Source: Nitrosopumilus sp.
GTDB taxonomy: Archaea; Thermoproteota; Nitrososphaeria; Nitrososphaerales; Nitrosopumilaceae
Direction of reading: 5' to 3'
Assembly (NCBI GenBank): GCA_029862745.1
Contig: JAOTWS010000003.1
Coordinates: 1 to 64,000, forward strand
DNA: 64,000 nucleotides
Positions 26,030-35,369 of this stretch are shown here, piece after piece; positions within the stretch are counted from its first letter, which is position 1, and every line of letters begins with the position of its first letter. The notes under the pieces are model-generated. The model saw only the letters and a program-made list of their open reading frames with translations. It searched no databases and was not told the DNA's origin. Both the position numbers and the translations under genes were made by a program.

Positions 26030-26272
26030 CTACAATCCCTGCAAATACCAATCAAGGTAAGGCATTAGAGTCTTGCATTGTTTCTTTTTTTCCACCTGAT
26101 TTTTTGCATCCAGAATTTTTTGGATTTTTCCTTGTAGATATTCCGAGATCAAGGGACTTTTAAAGAAAGGCTTTATCTGTTCAAGAACTTCCAAGAATTC
26201 ATCAGAAGAAGTAGTTTCAAAATTTGCAGTAATTTGTCTAATTTTGGTTTCTAAAGACATGAATTTATTCAA
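26030..26272 (-). CDS. Hypothetical protein (80 aa)
   Basis: A soluble helical protein (MSLETKIRQITANFETTSSD) ending MPYLDWYLQGL. The second ATG (26260) may be the true start. It is followed upstream by another minus-strand small gene 25 bp away, possibly a shared transcript. Function unknown. Confidence 0.55.
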   Translation of the reverse strand: MNKFMSLETKIRQITANFETTSSDEFLEVLEQIKPFFKSPLISEYLQGKIQKILDAKNQVEKKKQCKTLMPYLDWYLQGL

Positions 26273-26297
26273 AATATCCCTTTATTATTTCATAAAA

Positions 26298-26531
26298 TCA
26301 AATAAGATCATCGTCATTCCAAGTCAAACGAAACTTTCCAGTGACCCTGAACATGTTAAGCTTGCCATTTTCTTTGAAATGTAATTTATAAGATTTATGA
26401 GAAACATCCTCAATTTCCAATGTCACATCATTTTTTAGAGCCTGAAAAACAATTGGGTTACTAGAGAGTTGTCTCCATTGTTCATCATCAAAATCAAGAT
26501 GAAATTTGGTGTACAATAAGCCCATTATCAT
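26298..26531 (-). CDS. Hypothetical protein (77 aa)
   Basis: A beta-rich acidic protein: FHLDFDDEQWRQLSSNPIVF, then TLEIEDVSHKSYKLHFKENG and RVTGKFRLTWNDDDLI. It may start at the second Met (MGLLYTKFHL, 26525). No family recognised. It probably shares a transcript with the 80-residue gene. Confidence 0.55.
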   Translation of the reverse strand: MIMGLLYTKFHLDFDDEQWRQLSSNPIVFQALKNDVTLEIEDVSHKSYKLHFKENGKLNMFRVTGKFRLTWNDDDLI

Positions 26532-26859
26532 TTATTGAAAGAAACAACCTGAATAAATAACTAGACATGAATCTTATTTATCCAATAATTTACTTAAAAT
26601 CGCCATTCATCCATTAAAATCATTGCAGTATCTGAAATATCAAACAAAAAATCTTGGGTTAAAAAATATCACCCCACTAAGAATTCATCCATCGAAGTTA
26701 AATACAAATTTTGAAAGACAAAATACCTAACACACCATGGGTGATTGATGAGGGATCATCAAAACCCCATAAATCATTTCCAATAAAATTCACAGGAATT
26801 ACAATTATGAGGTTTTGAAATATCTAAAAAGATTAGAAAATCTTTGAGCACATAAGATT
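26532..26859. other. Intergenic stretch with a possible short gene remnant
   Basis: A 35-codon frame with TTG start (26711-26818, +) reads protein-like (PWVIDEGSSKPHKSFPIKF) but has no recognisable family and no ATG. The minus strand across the same bases is also partly open, so I cannot decide. No RNA gene seen. Confidence 0.3.
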
Positions 26860-27046
26860 ATGAATGATCCGTTTTTATTTACAGAATTTGATTTAGAAAT
26901 ATTAAACAAATCATAATGTAGATCCTCCTCTAGACATCATAATAGAATCACTCATTAAAAAAGAAGATCTGTTTAGTGGCAAAAATAGCATCTCTATTTT
27001 TTGTCAACAAAAAATCAATAATGACTTGAATTACGATCAAAATTGA
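26860..27046 (+). pseudogene. Possible frameshifted small gene
   Basis: ATG 26860 opens MNDPFLFTEFDLEILNKS and stops; a shifted frame continues from about 26912 with VDPPLDIIIESLIKKEDLF and runs to a stop at 27044-27046. Joining the two gives one helical protein of about 60 residues. The break lies in an A-rich stretch. The length is too short to be sure it was ever a gene. Confidence 0.3.
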
Positions 27047-27091
27047 TTTACTGAAAAAGTTTATGATCATGCTAAAGTCATTACTAGTAAA

Positions 27092-27277
27092 ATGAAATTT
27101 CAAGTAATACAGAAAATTTTAAAAATAGTTGTAATAACGTCAATAATTTTTGGAGTGCTTTGGATTTGCACGATAATTCTATATCCCAATGTAGAATTCT
27201 TAAGAAATATTCCGTTTGGAGGAATGTCTTTTCTTTTGGCACTGATTGTTTTTCCAGTTTATCTACTAGTTAGATGA
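27092..27277 (+). CDS. Small two-helix membrane protein (61 aa)
   Basis: Two hydrophobic helices (IVVITSIIFGVLWICTIILY and GGMSFLLALIVFPVYLLV) with a short loop and little else. ATG start. No partner or family recognised. Confidence 0.5.
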   Translation: MKFQVIQKILKIVVITSIIFGVLWICTIILYPNVEFLRNIPFGGMSFLLALIVFPVYLLVR

Positions 27278-27345
27278 CTCAAAAGAGGGAATTACGATAA
27301 CGTTTGAGAATTTTATACGGTCATGATTTTATTTTCCTAGGAAGG

Positions 27346-27792
27346 TTACAATATGTATTTAGTAAAAGATAATGCAGATTGCTCAAAACCAATACTTTTG
27401 TAAAATATGTGAGATTCTTTTCTTTGGTTACCTGATTCCAATCTTATCCTATAGCAACCTTTCTTTTTTGCAATATCAATACAATGCTGTATCATCTTTT
27501 TACCAACTCCAGAATATCTGAATTTCTCTGTTACTATCAATTCTGGAATATACATCTCCAATTTAGCACGATTTAGTCTTTGAAGATAAATAATACTTAC
27601 AATCCCCACAATTTCGTTTTCTGTTTCTGAAACTAGAATAGTTTTGTGAGAATCTAAAAAATAATCCTGAATCTTGTTTGTGAATATTTTTATTTCGTTG
27701 TCATCCATGGGTCTAGGTCGCTCTAGTTCGTAGAGTAAGTTAAGAATTGACGGGATGTCATTCTCAGTTGATTCTCGTATTACCAAATCCAC
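27346..27792 (-). CDS. GNAT family N-acetyltransferase
   Basis: The 148-residue protein has the GNAT fold signatures: MDLVIRESTENDIPSILNLL at the start and the acetyl-CoA loop EKFRYSGVGKKMIQHCI (Q/R-x-x-G-x-G/A type). RIRLESGNQRKESHIFYKSI follows, and the protein ends with a short strand. The acceptor could be a protein or small molecule. ATG start, single gene. Confidence 0.85.
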   Translation of the reverse strand: MDLVIRESTENDIPSILNLLYELERPRPMDDNEIKIFTNKIQDYFLDSHKTILVSETENEIVGIVSIIYLQRLNRAKLEMYIPELIVTEKFRYSGVGKKMIQHCIDIAKKKGCYRIRLESGNQRKESHIFYKSIGFEQSALSFTKYIL

Positions 27793-28095
27793 AAGAATAA
27801 TAATACCAATATAATGTTTAAATAATTTCCAACAAACTAACTTCCGTTATGTTATAGTTATCTCACAACATAGCATAAAATCACGCCCAGAAACATGTTA
27901 TTTTCTTTTGAACAATAGCCCCTTCTGAGTATAAAAAAAAGGGTTTAAGTAATGATCATAGTTTGCTCAGAAATAACCACGTACACACATTTTCTACCCC
28001 TGATACTCAGAATGAACTCCAACATCATTTCATCTGTTTTTTAGAATGGAATATTAGAGTCAAATTTGTATTTTTTTATGTATTTTGGTGGTTTG

Positions 28096-28905
28096 ATGAA
28101 AAAGATCTTTTATGTCATAATTCCCATAACTGCATTTATTTTAATTTTATCAAATGCCTTATTTGGAGAGATTTTGTTTGATTCTTTTTATGATCAAGAT
28201 ATCAACAAATATTCTGTGTATGTTCATTTACAGCAAGATTGGAAGCATGCAGGAAATATTTTGTTTGATGTAACAAATGTATGGTCAGATACAAAATCTA
28301 AATCCAATAAAAAAGATTTCCATAATGAGTCACCAGATATTTCATTATTTTCCAATTATAATTCAAACCAATTACAATATCAACATGGTAAATCATTTGT
28401 AATACTAAAACATGAGTTTAGTAACTGTGATTCAAATTGGAAGCCTGTTTCATATCGTTATATAATTGATAGTTTACGCAGCAAAATTGATTTAATTAAA
28501 GGAACAAAGTTAAATGATGATCCGTATGTGACAATCGTTCCAAATAATCTAAATTTCAACTATGATGCTGAAAAACAAAAAGAATATGCAAAACAAGGAT
28601 TTGTTCAATTTATTCCAATTTGTACAAGCAATGAAACTACTTCTTATGAATATTCTGTCTCATTAAATGATAAAAATATTGGATTTGATGTCTATTTTGT
28701 ACCTTCAGAAGAAGAATTCAAAAATTATCTAAAAAAAGATTCTTTTGAATTCTATTCTCAAGATGACTGTCATGCTCAGAATTATCATAGTTTCAGTGGG
28801 GTTTGTAAAAATGTTGGAAAAGAGTCCGGTTTATTGATAGTATTGCCAGATGAACTTGAATTAGCTTTAACAAAAGTTCAAGTCATTATCCATGAGAAAC
28901 TTTAG
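28096..28905 (+). CDS. Secreted or membrane-anchored hypothetical protein (269 aa)
   Basis: I prefer ATG 28096 (MKKIFYVIIPITAFILILSN), which gives a clean signal/anchor sequence; the frame opens at 28066. The mature part is Asn/Asp/Tyr-rich. The C-terminal third has cysteines (FIPICTS, DDCHAQN, GVCKN) that may pair outside the cell, and the end reads DELELALTKVQVIIHEKL. No known domain recognised. Confidence 0.6.
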   Translation: MKKIFYVIIPITAFILILSNALFGEILFDSFYDQDINKYSVYVHLQQDWKHAGNILFDVTNVWSDTKSKSNKKDFHNESPDISLFSNYNSNQLQYQHGKSFVILKHEFSNCDSNWKPVSYRYIIDSLRSKIDLIKGTKLNDDPYVTIVPNNLNFNYDAEKQKEYAKQGFVQFIPICTSNETTSYEYSVSLNDKNIGFDVYFVPSEEEFKNYLKKDSFEFYSQDDCHAQNYHSFSGVCKNVGKESGLLIVLPDELELALTKVQVIIHEKL

Positions 28906-29006
28906 AGTTATCTTCGAACCTTTTATTGAGATAAAATATTCATATTCTTTGAGGAATTTTATGCTACAATAATTTTCTGATCTCTAAAAGATACAAATAA
29001 TTAAAA

Positions 29007-29924
29007 CTATGATTCACAACCAATCCCATCTTTGTCTCCATCAAATCTGTGTGGATCAGGTGGAAGAACTTTGAATTTTGTGTATGGTATATCTTTACAA
29101 TTTAAATCTGGAGGATATGGCGGGATGCACACATCAGGGTATGAAGGATCGCAATTACCTACACTTTTTATTGTTTTAGGAGTATTTTGAATGGGTTTTG
29201 ATTCATACTGTACCCCACATCCGTATTTCTGAGCCCAAGATTCATCAGAAAATTCACTAGATGCACAGTATTTTGATAAAATATTTGCATGTCCATTATA
29301 GAGTAATTCTGAATTTAGAATCTTATCATTACAATGCACTTTTCCTAAGAGTCGTCCATATTCGTCGTATTGTTGTTTGTCATCTTGATCAACAGTGATA
29401 ACAGACCCAACGGGACAGAGTTTTTTTGTAAATTCAGTTGCGTCTAAAAATCCTGGTTCATTTTTTTCAGGAGTGTTTGTAAGCGATAATCTTATCTTGT
29501 ATCCTTCAACGTAAATGGTATCACCATCCACAATTCTTTCAATCCTTGCAGAAATACATAAGCCATTTCCCAAACAAGATAAATTATTTTGTGGCACATT
29601 GATAACTCCATTACTTACCAGATATTGTATTCCATTTACAAAATCGTCATCAGATAACAACCCTTGGCTCCACCAACTAGCATTGTTTCTAAGCCATGAG
29701 GGAATCTGCTCTGAAGATGAATCAATTTTTGTGTTCGTTGGAACTTGCAATATTCCATTTTGAATAAGATATTCTAGCCCCTTAAGAAAATCTTTGTCAG
29801 AGATTTGAGATGCTGACCACCATTTTGCATTGTTCTTCACCCAATCAGGAATTTCAGATGTCAATCCAAATGAATTCAGTGGAAAAAATAAAAAAAATAC
29901 AAATAAAACAACAATCCATTTCAT
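29007..29924 (-). CDS. Secreted thermonuclease (SNase) with WW-type repeats and excalibur domain
   Basis: A signal peptide (residues 1-20) is followed by two ~40-residue repeats with IPxWxKNNAxWW and DxDFxxGxxYLxxxGxxxVP. A staphylococcal-nuclease-like domain comes next (~120-240) and then an excalibur-like Ca-binding end (DPHRFDGDKDGIGCES). The SNase triad can be traced: Arg in IRLSLTNTPE, Glu of TPEKNE and Arg in YDEYGRLLGKV. It probably degrades nucleic acid outside the cell. The repeats recur in the deacetylase at 38374-40329. Confidence 0.85.
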   Translation of the reverse strand: MKWIVVLFVFFLFFPLNSFGLTSEIPDWVKNNAKWWSASQISDKDFLKGLEYLIQNGILQVPTNTKIDSSSEQIPSWLRNNASWWSQGLLSDDDFVNGIQYLVSNGVINVPQNNLSCLGNGLCISARIERIVDGDTIYVEGYKIRLSLTNTPEKNEPGFLDATEFTKKLCPVGSVITVDQDDKQQYDEYGRLLGKVHCNDKILNSELLYNGHANILSKYCASSEFSDESWAQKYGCGVQYESKPIQNTPKTIKSVGNCDPSYPDVCIPPYPPDLNCKDIPYTKFKVLPPDPHRFDGDKDGIGCES

Positions 29925-30139
29925 TCATAAAATACAAACATACTTTATGTTATAACATTTCTCAAACAAACAAATTCAATGTTAACTTTTAGATAGACTC
30001 AAAAATACGGTCAAATTAAAATCGCTCTATTTCAACTCTAAATAAAATCATTAACATTTTATAATCTCAGTGAGCCATACAAAAATAGTTATCAATTTTC
30101 TAGATCAAGCTTATTTATCAGTAAAACCATTAACATTAC

Positions 30140-30556
30140 ATGGGAGAAACTATAGACGAATCAAAGAATATTTTTACAGAATGTAAGAATAATACTGAAC
30201 AATTTTTTAATGAAATTGATAAATCCTCCCCAGTTTACCATCAAATAGCAACTGATATTCAGAAAAGCTATCTTAACGCATGGAAGAATGTAATTAATTC
30301 GTCTATTGCCATACAGCAAGAATATGCTACCAAAGCAGGTTTAAATTTTAGCATGCCTGAAGAAACAGTGAAAGAAATTCACAATATTGTGGAGAAGGCA
30401 ACCAAGGCATTTCAAAATCAAAACAAGTTTGTCTTTGATTCTACTGAAACATCAAAAAAGATATTTGATGTATTCAGTGAAAACACCAAAATATTTAGCT
30501 CGTTGAATAAAAACATGATGGATCTGATGACATCGAGTATGAAAAAGCACACCTAA
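30140..30556 (+). CDS. Phasin/PhaE-like helical protein (138 aa)
   Basis: An all-alpha amphipathic protein (SSPVYHQIATDIQKSYLNAW, KAFQNQNKFVFDSTETSKKI). It resembles in length and pattern the PhaE-like product at 58932-59368 and phasin-type proteins that coat polyhydroxyalkanoate granules. No cysteine or membrane segment. The assignment rests on composition and paralogy only. Confidence 0.5.
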   Translation: MGETIDESKNIFTECKNNTEQFFNEIDKSSPVYHQIATDIQKSYLNAWKNVINSSIAIQQEYATKAGLNFSMPEETVKEIHNIVEKATKAFQNQNKFVFDSTETSKKIFDVFSENTKIFSSLNKNMMDLMTSSMKKHT

Positions 30557-30981
30557 CCTTATACACTATGGGTTATTTTTTAGATCATAGGATGTAATCT
30601 TCCATGTTGTGCATAAAAACAAGTGGATTAAATTCCATAAATTTTCTTAAAAAGATTGGTTATAAATTACATCCTCTTCATTTTATTGGAAAAAATTAAC
30701 ATGATTTCAAACACTTGTTATACCGTGTATAAGTAGACCAGTTATTCAATCGTGCCTAGTTATGATTCCACAATGAGGTTAGGTCTATCATATAGTTATC
30801 TTGACATCACACAATTCTGTCGGTGCTAAGCCTAACCGTAAAGACTGCCTAAAATATGAGATGGCTATCTAATGAAAAATTATTTTTGAGTATTTCTATA
30901 TTAGACAGCTTATGAAGAAACTGTAAAAGGTCAATTTTTTAAACCTCATCTCTTTTTGATTTTTCTTTTAAATTATTCACC
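30557..30981. other. Intergenic region with a possible structured segment
   Basis: GGTTAGG (30777-30783) pairs exactly with CCTAACC (30831-30837) and encloses a further GACA/TGTC pair, within a 425-bp gap that has no open frame of note. It could be a small RNA or a 3' UTR structure. No tRNA signature. Confidence 0.3.
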
Positions 30982-31116
30982 ATGAGTGAACAAATCACAA
31001 AGAAATACATCCAAAATAAAAACGAGGAAGAAATATCAAAGAATCTTCAATATTTTGAGGTATATAGAAAAATGGTTAGCCAGATGGCAATGGATTCTGA
31101 AAAAGAGTATAGCTGA
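30982..31116 (+). CDS. Small charged hypothetical protein (44 aa)
   Basis: An ATG-to-TGA frame encoding a helical protein (MSEQITKKYIQNKNEEEISK) ending MAMDSEKEYS. Composition matches the other short Lys/Glu-rich products in this window. No overlap with other genes. Function unknown. Confidence 0.45.
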   Translation: MSEQITKKYIQNKNEEEISKNLQYFEVYRKMVSQMAMDSEKEYS

Positions 31117-31177
31117 ATTCAAAACTAGTATTTTTTCAGATTAGAAAGCATTGCAAATGCCTTAACATGGCTATGAT

Positions 31178-31880
31178 CTATTTCCTAGTAACCCCATATA
31201 TAGAATAACCACTTGGGAGATCACCCTTAAACTCACCTTTTAATGTGAAATTATAATCTGGTAATTTTTTTGTAGACTCATACAAATCTGCTCCAATAAT
31301 AAATTCATTTTTTGTTGCAAGGTGATTTATTTTTGAGCACATGTTCAAAGGGGTCCAATCATATCTATTCCATGTGATTGATTTTCATCCATAATCATGA
31401 CGGGTCCATAATCACAACTAATTCTATAGTTAATAGGTGGTAATTTTTCCTTTTGTGCACACATGCAAACAAAGTTATGAGCATCCTGCATTGCGAGGCA
31501 TCCTTCAAGGCAAGTCATAAATCCATATCGTCTACCCTTGGAAGATTCTGGAAAATAAAATAAGAGACTGTCGCCAACATTTTTCACTATCATTCCCCCA
31601 AAACGATTTAACACTCTGGCCATAACGTTTAAAAAAATTTCGTAGTATTTTGCAGATTTTTCAAGAGGTAACCGCGCTGAGATTTTTGTCGAGTCAATTA
31701 TATCAACCACCCCTACACAATAAGAACTAGTACGACCTGAAAATTCTACAGTGTAATTCTTTACCTTCATAGTTAAAAAATCAGGTGGGAGTTGTTCCGG
31801 TAAAGTGTCTAACGGGACGGGGGGAGATATTCAGCAATGTCTAATGGAATAGGAGCGGCTTCAGAATCTTCGAAGATCAT
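31178..31880 (-). pseudogene. Class III adenylate/guanylate cyclase interrupted by two frameshifts
   Basis: The middle frame (31345-31770) encodes the cyclase core: SYCVGVVDIIDSTKISARLP with metal-binding Asp, then FGGMIVKNVGDSLLFYFPES and YRISCDYGPVMI. It stops right after IGP. Shifting at GGGG (31350-31353) restores the expected LNMCSKINHLA continuation to a stop at 31178-31180. Upstream, a frame from ATG 31880 (MIFEDSEAAPIPLDIAEYLP) ends in a six-G run (31819-31824), beyond which the core frame carries on. ATG 31880 lies about 21-25 bp from a TATA box at 31897-31905, so it is the native start. Sequencing error or real inactivation are both possible. Confidence 0.75.
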
Positions 31881-32151
31881 ATCAATATATTTTCACTATA
31901 AAAAGAATAAAAAGTTATTTAACATGACTGAATGGTTTGTGTTATGCCTTACTTCTAAGTTGTTATTAACCAATTTCTACAGAGACATGTTTTATTTTTG
32001 CATTATTTTTATGGTATTCAATTCTATTCTCATGAATATCAATGTTATTTTGATTTTAACATTCTCCAACAAATCACCATTCTTTTCATTATGACGTAAT
32101 CTCTTCAAAACATAGCGCAAACATAAGCATGAAAAGGGGAGGTTTCTATTT

Positions 32152-34344
32152 TTATTCTTTGTCGATAAACTCGTTAACACCAGGTGGTTCTGGGGCCAAT
32201 CCTTTTCTTTTTCTAATATCTGCAACTGCTGCAGTTAACATAGATTTTGGAACTTCAGTCCATTCCTTAAATGAGGTATTCCATGTTGCGCGTCCTGCTG
32301 TTTGACCCCTCATCTCTTCAGACAGGGTGAATGTCTCAGAAGCTGGAATCTCACCGACAATAATACTTGATGCACCTTTTTGTTGCATGTCTAGCACTTT
32401 ACCACGTTTACCAGAAAGAACAGTAGCTACGTTTCCAACTAGATCAGTTGGGACACGAACCTCAATTGCCAGTGTTGGCTCTAAAACAGCAGTACCGGCA
32501 GTTAGTAATGCGCCCATACATGCCCTACGTGAAGCAGGGCCTAATTGAGACAATCCTCTGTGTGCAGTATCCTCGTGTGGAACAAAGTGGGTGAAGATAA
32601 ATTTACAGTTTCTCATTTGCTCTTTACATAGAGGTCCTTCCTTCATTACTTCTTCAAATCCAGAATTAATTGAATCAGTTGATTCTTGTACAAACTGAAC
32701 ACCCTTTGTTCCATTGATTAATACATTTCCACGTGAGTCAAATTTCATAACTCTCTTAATTGTATCAGTATCCCATCCAGCCTCTTTTAGTAAATCAGCA
32801 ACTACTTTTTTGTCCTTCATATCACTAATTTCACCTGTTCTAAGCATGTGGGCAATTTTTGGTTCTAGTGGTTCTACTTTCATGAAAATTTTATTGTGTC
32901 TGTTAGGAGACTTTGCCATGATTGGCTCACATGAACCCTTGACAGTTTCTCTATAGTTAATCAGTGGTTCGGATGTAATGATCTCACATTTTGCATCTTG
33001 AATTCTATGTGTTGCAACATCAAGGTGCAACACACCCATTCCAGCAACTATAGTCTCTCCACTTTCTTCATCAATTTTTACAACAAGATTTGGATCCTCA
33101 ATTGTAAGTTGTTTTAAAATCTCTACAAGCTTTGGTAAATCTTTAGGATGCTTTGGCTCAATTGCGATTTGGACAACAGGTTCTGAGACATATTTGACAC
33201 CTTCAAACATTGGAATTCCTTTGACTGTAGATAGGGTATTACCTGATCTGGCTTCAGTTAATCCTAACAATGCAGGGATGTTTCCAGCCCCAAGTTCGCC
33301 TACTTGTTCTCTTTGGTTGCCCATGAAAAAATTAACTGATTGAATTCTTCCTTCTCTTTTGGAATCAATAATGTTGATTGTTTGACCATCTTTAACAACT
33401 CCAGAAAATAGGCGTCCAATTGCAACTGGACCCGCAGCAGGATCTAATACCATGTTTACAATCATCATGATTGTGGGACCATCATCGCTGCATGCAAGAA
33501 GTGCTTTTCCAACATCAGACTCTAAGTCGCCTTTCCAAATTTGTGGAATTCTATACTGAACTGCTTCATGTGGAGCAGGATGATGTTTTACAACCATTCC
33601 AAGCACTGCATCAGCTAAAGGTGCTTTTTCAACCAAGACATCAATTTTTTCGTTGACATAAGCGTCAATTACGTCTTTAAAGGTGATTCCTTTCTCCTTC
33701 ATCAAATCTACATTTATTGCCCACTTGTCTTTTGCAGAACCAAATGTTACACTTGCATTCTGAATAGATACCTTCCACTTTTCTTTGTATTCAGGTTCTG
33801 CATAGGTGTCAATTAATTGATTAAAGTTAGATACTACATCTGCAAGTTGTTGTTGCATTTTTTCAGGAGTTAATCTGAGTTCTTTGATTAATCTATCAAC
33901 TTTGTTGATAAATAAAACCGGCTTTACTCTCTCCTCAAGTGCCATTCTAGTTACAGTTTCAGTTTGAGTCATAATACCTTCCACTGCATCACATACAACT
34001 ACAGCACCGTCAATAGCCCTAAGACTACGAATAACCCTTCCACTAAAGTCTACGTGTCCAGGTGTGTCAATCATGTTAATGACGTATTCTTGACCTTTTT
34101 GAGAAAAGAGTAAGGTTACGTTTGCTTGATAAATTGTAATTCCTCTTTGTTGTTCTTCTTTGTCAAAGTCCATTGCCAGAGCTTTTCCTGCGGCAGATGG
34201 GGCAATAATTCCAGAGTTTGCCAAAAGACTATCACTCATAGTAGTTTTACCATGGTCAACGTGAGCAATAACACCGAAGTTACGAATATTTGCTTTATTC
34301 TTGATAATTTTCATAACCTCTGCAGTTGACTTGAATTTTGCCAT
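32152..34344 (-). CDS. fusA: Translation elongation factor EF-2
   Basis: EF-2 is the GTPase that drives ribosome translocation. The 730-residue protein has G1 AHVDHGKTTMSDSL near residue 27, G3 DTPGHVDFS, G4 NKVDR and domains II-V of normal archaeal length. The loop HEDTAHRGLSQLGPA near residue 605 holds the His expected to become diphthamide. It has an ATG start and is transcribed alone, with T-rich DNA after the stop. Confidence 0.97.
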   Translation of the reverse strand: MAKFKSTAEVMKIIKNKANIRNFGVIAHVDHGKTTMSDSLLANSGIIAPSAAGKALAMDFDKEEQQRGITIYQANVTLLFSQKGQEYVINMIDTPGHVDFSGRVIRSLRAIDGAVVVCDAVEGIMTQTETVTRMALEERVKPVLFINKVDRLIKELRLTPEKMQQQLADVVSNFNQLIDTYAEPEYKEKWKVSIQNASVTFGSAKDKWAINVDLMKEKGITFKDVIDAYVNEKIDVLVEKAPLADAVLGMVVKHHPAPHEAVQYRIPQIWKGDLESDVGKALLACSDDGPTIMMIVNMVLDPAAGPVAIGRLFSGVVKDGQTINIIDSKREGRIQSVNFFMGNQREQVGELGAGNIPALLGLTEARSGNTLSTVKGIPMFEGVKYVSEPVVQIAIEPKHPKDLPKLVEILKQLTIEDPNLVVKIDEESGETIVAGMGVLHLDVATHRIQDAKCEIITSEPLINYRETVKGSCEPIMAKSPNRHNKIFMKVEPLEPKIAHMLRTGEISDMKDKKVVADLLKEAGWDTDTIKRVMKFDSRGNVLINGTKGVQFVQESTDSINSGFEEVMKEGPLCKEQMRNCKFIFTHFVPHEDTAHRGLSQLGPASRRACMGALLTAGTAVLEPTLAIEVRVPTDLVGNVATVLSGKRGKVLDMQQKGASSIIVGEIPASETFTLSEEMRGQTAGRATWNTSFKEWTEVPKSMLTAAVADIRKRKGLAPEPPGVNEFIDKE

Positions 34345-34384
34345 ATTCGCAAACCAAAGTTTTCAGGTATTAAACCTTAGCCTT

Positions 34385-35287
34385 CTAATAGATCATTTGA
34401 TCAGATACATTACGGATATTTTTTGCAATTACAAAATGACATTCTTTAAGATTTTTCTTTTTTGCCTCATACAATACAATCATCTGAGAGAAAATGGCAC
34501 AAAAAATTATCTGATCTAGTTTCTTTAAAGGTACATTTGGATGAACCACGTTCATGCCAATTTTTTTAAGATGTTTTCCTAGTTGGTTATTGTGATGGTT
34601 ATTATTTTCAAGTATTATGGCAGTATCTCCCTTTTTTGCTGAAAATAGTTCCATATGGGAGAATTGCTCAATTCTGCAATAGTGCACATCATATCCTAAG
34701 ACTTCATAAAATTTTGCTGCACAATACATTGCTATTGGATAAGTAAACATATTCCCCAAAACAAATATTCTTTTAGACAACTTGACTTTTTTTGCATCAA
34801 ACTTTGCTTTTTGGAATATTGATTCATTAGGAATTATAATTTTTTTCACCAAGGAAATACATGTAAGTGCAGTTTCCAAAAAAGTAATACTACCTGCAGT
34901 GAATAGGCCGGTACTAGGAAAATTGAGTTGAATTATTTCATCAGATACATTTGCAAGTCTGCTATTAGGATTTGATGTTATTGCAGTTGATTTTTTCACA
35001 TTCTTTGCTACCTTGATATTAGATATGGTATTTCCAGAAACGGATACAAAATAAACATGTTTTGATTTTACTAATTTTTTGTTATTGTAAAGATCTAGAG
35101 GATCCATAGCTTTTACAATTCCACCAGAAAAAGATTCTGCAAGTAATGAAGATACCATTGAATCACCACTTCCTGAAAAATAAGTATTTTTTTGATGACT
35201 TTGTGAGAGGGGTTTTTGTGTTTTAAACAATTTTAAAAAAGATGATTGAAGTTCGATGTCTTTTTCAAAAGATTCAATAGAATTCAT
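34385..35287 (-). CDS. SIS-domain (sugar isomerase-like) protein
   Basis: The 300-residue protein has the SIS fold motifs YFSGSGDSMVSSLLAESFSG and YFVSVSGNTISNIKVAKNVK (phosphosugar-binding Ser/Thr loops), then a second half with RIFVLGNMFTYPIAMYCAAK. It resembles two-SIS phosphoglucose/phosphomannose isomerase-type proteins. The catalytic residues cannot be assigned with confidence. It is divergent from the MqnD-like gene. Confidence 0.75.
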   Translation of the reverse strand: MNSIESFEKDIELQSSFLKLFKTQKPLSQSHQKNTYFSGSGDSMVSSLLAESFSGGIVKAMDPLDLYNNKKLVKSKHVYFVSVSGNTISNIKVAKNVKKSTAITSNPNSRLANVSDEIIQLNFPSTGLFTAGSITFLETALTCISLVKKIIIPNESIFQKAKFDAKKVKLSKRIFVLGNMFTYPIAMYCAAKFYEVLGYDVHYCRIEQFSHMELFSAKKGDTAIILENNNHHNNQLGKHLKKIGMNVVHPNVPLKKLDQIIFCAIFSQMIVLYEAKKKNLKECHFVIAKNIRNVSDQMIY

Positions 35288-35369
35288 AGTAATGAATAAT
35301 TTTTAACATATATTAGAAAAACGGTTTTTTCAGGTTTTGATTTTTATTACGACCATTGACAAATCAAAT

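Noticed and set aside
31837-32094. 85-codon plus-strand frame
   Set aside because: It lies opposite the start of the cyclase gene and its promoter and has low-complexity hydrophobic composition.
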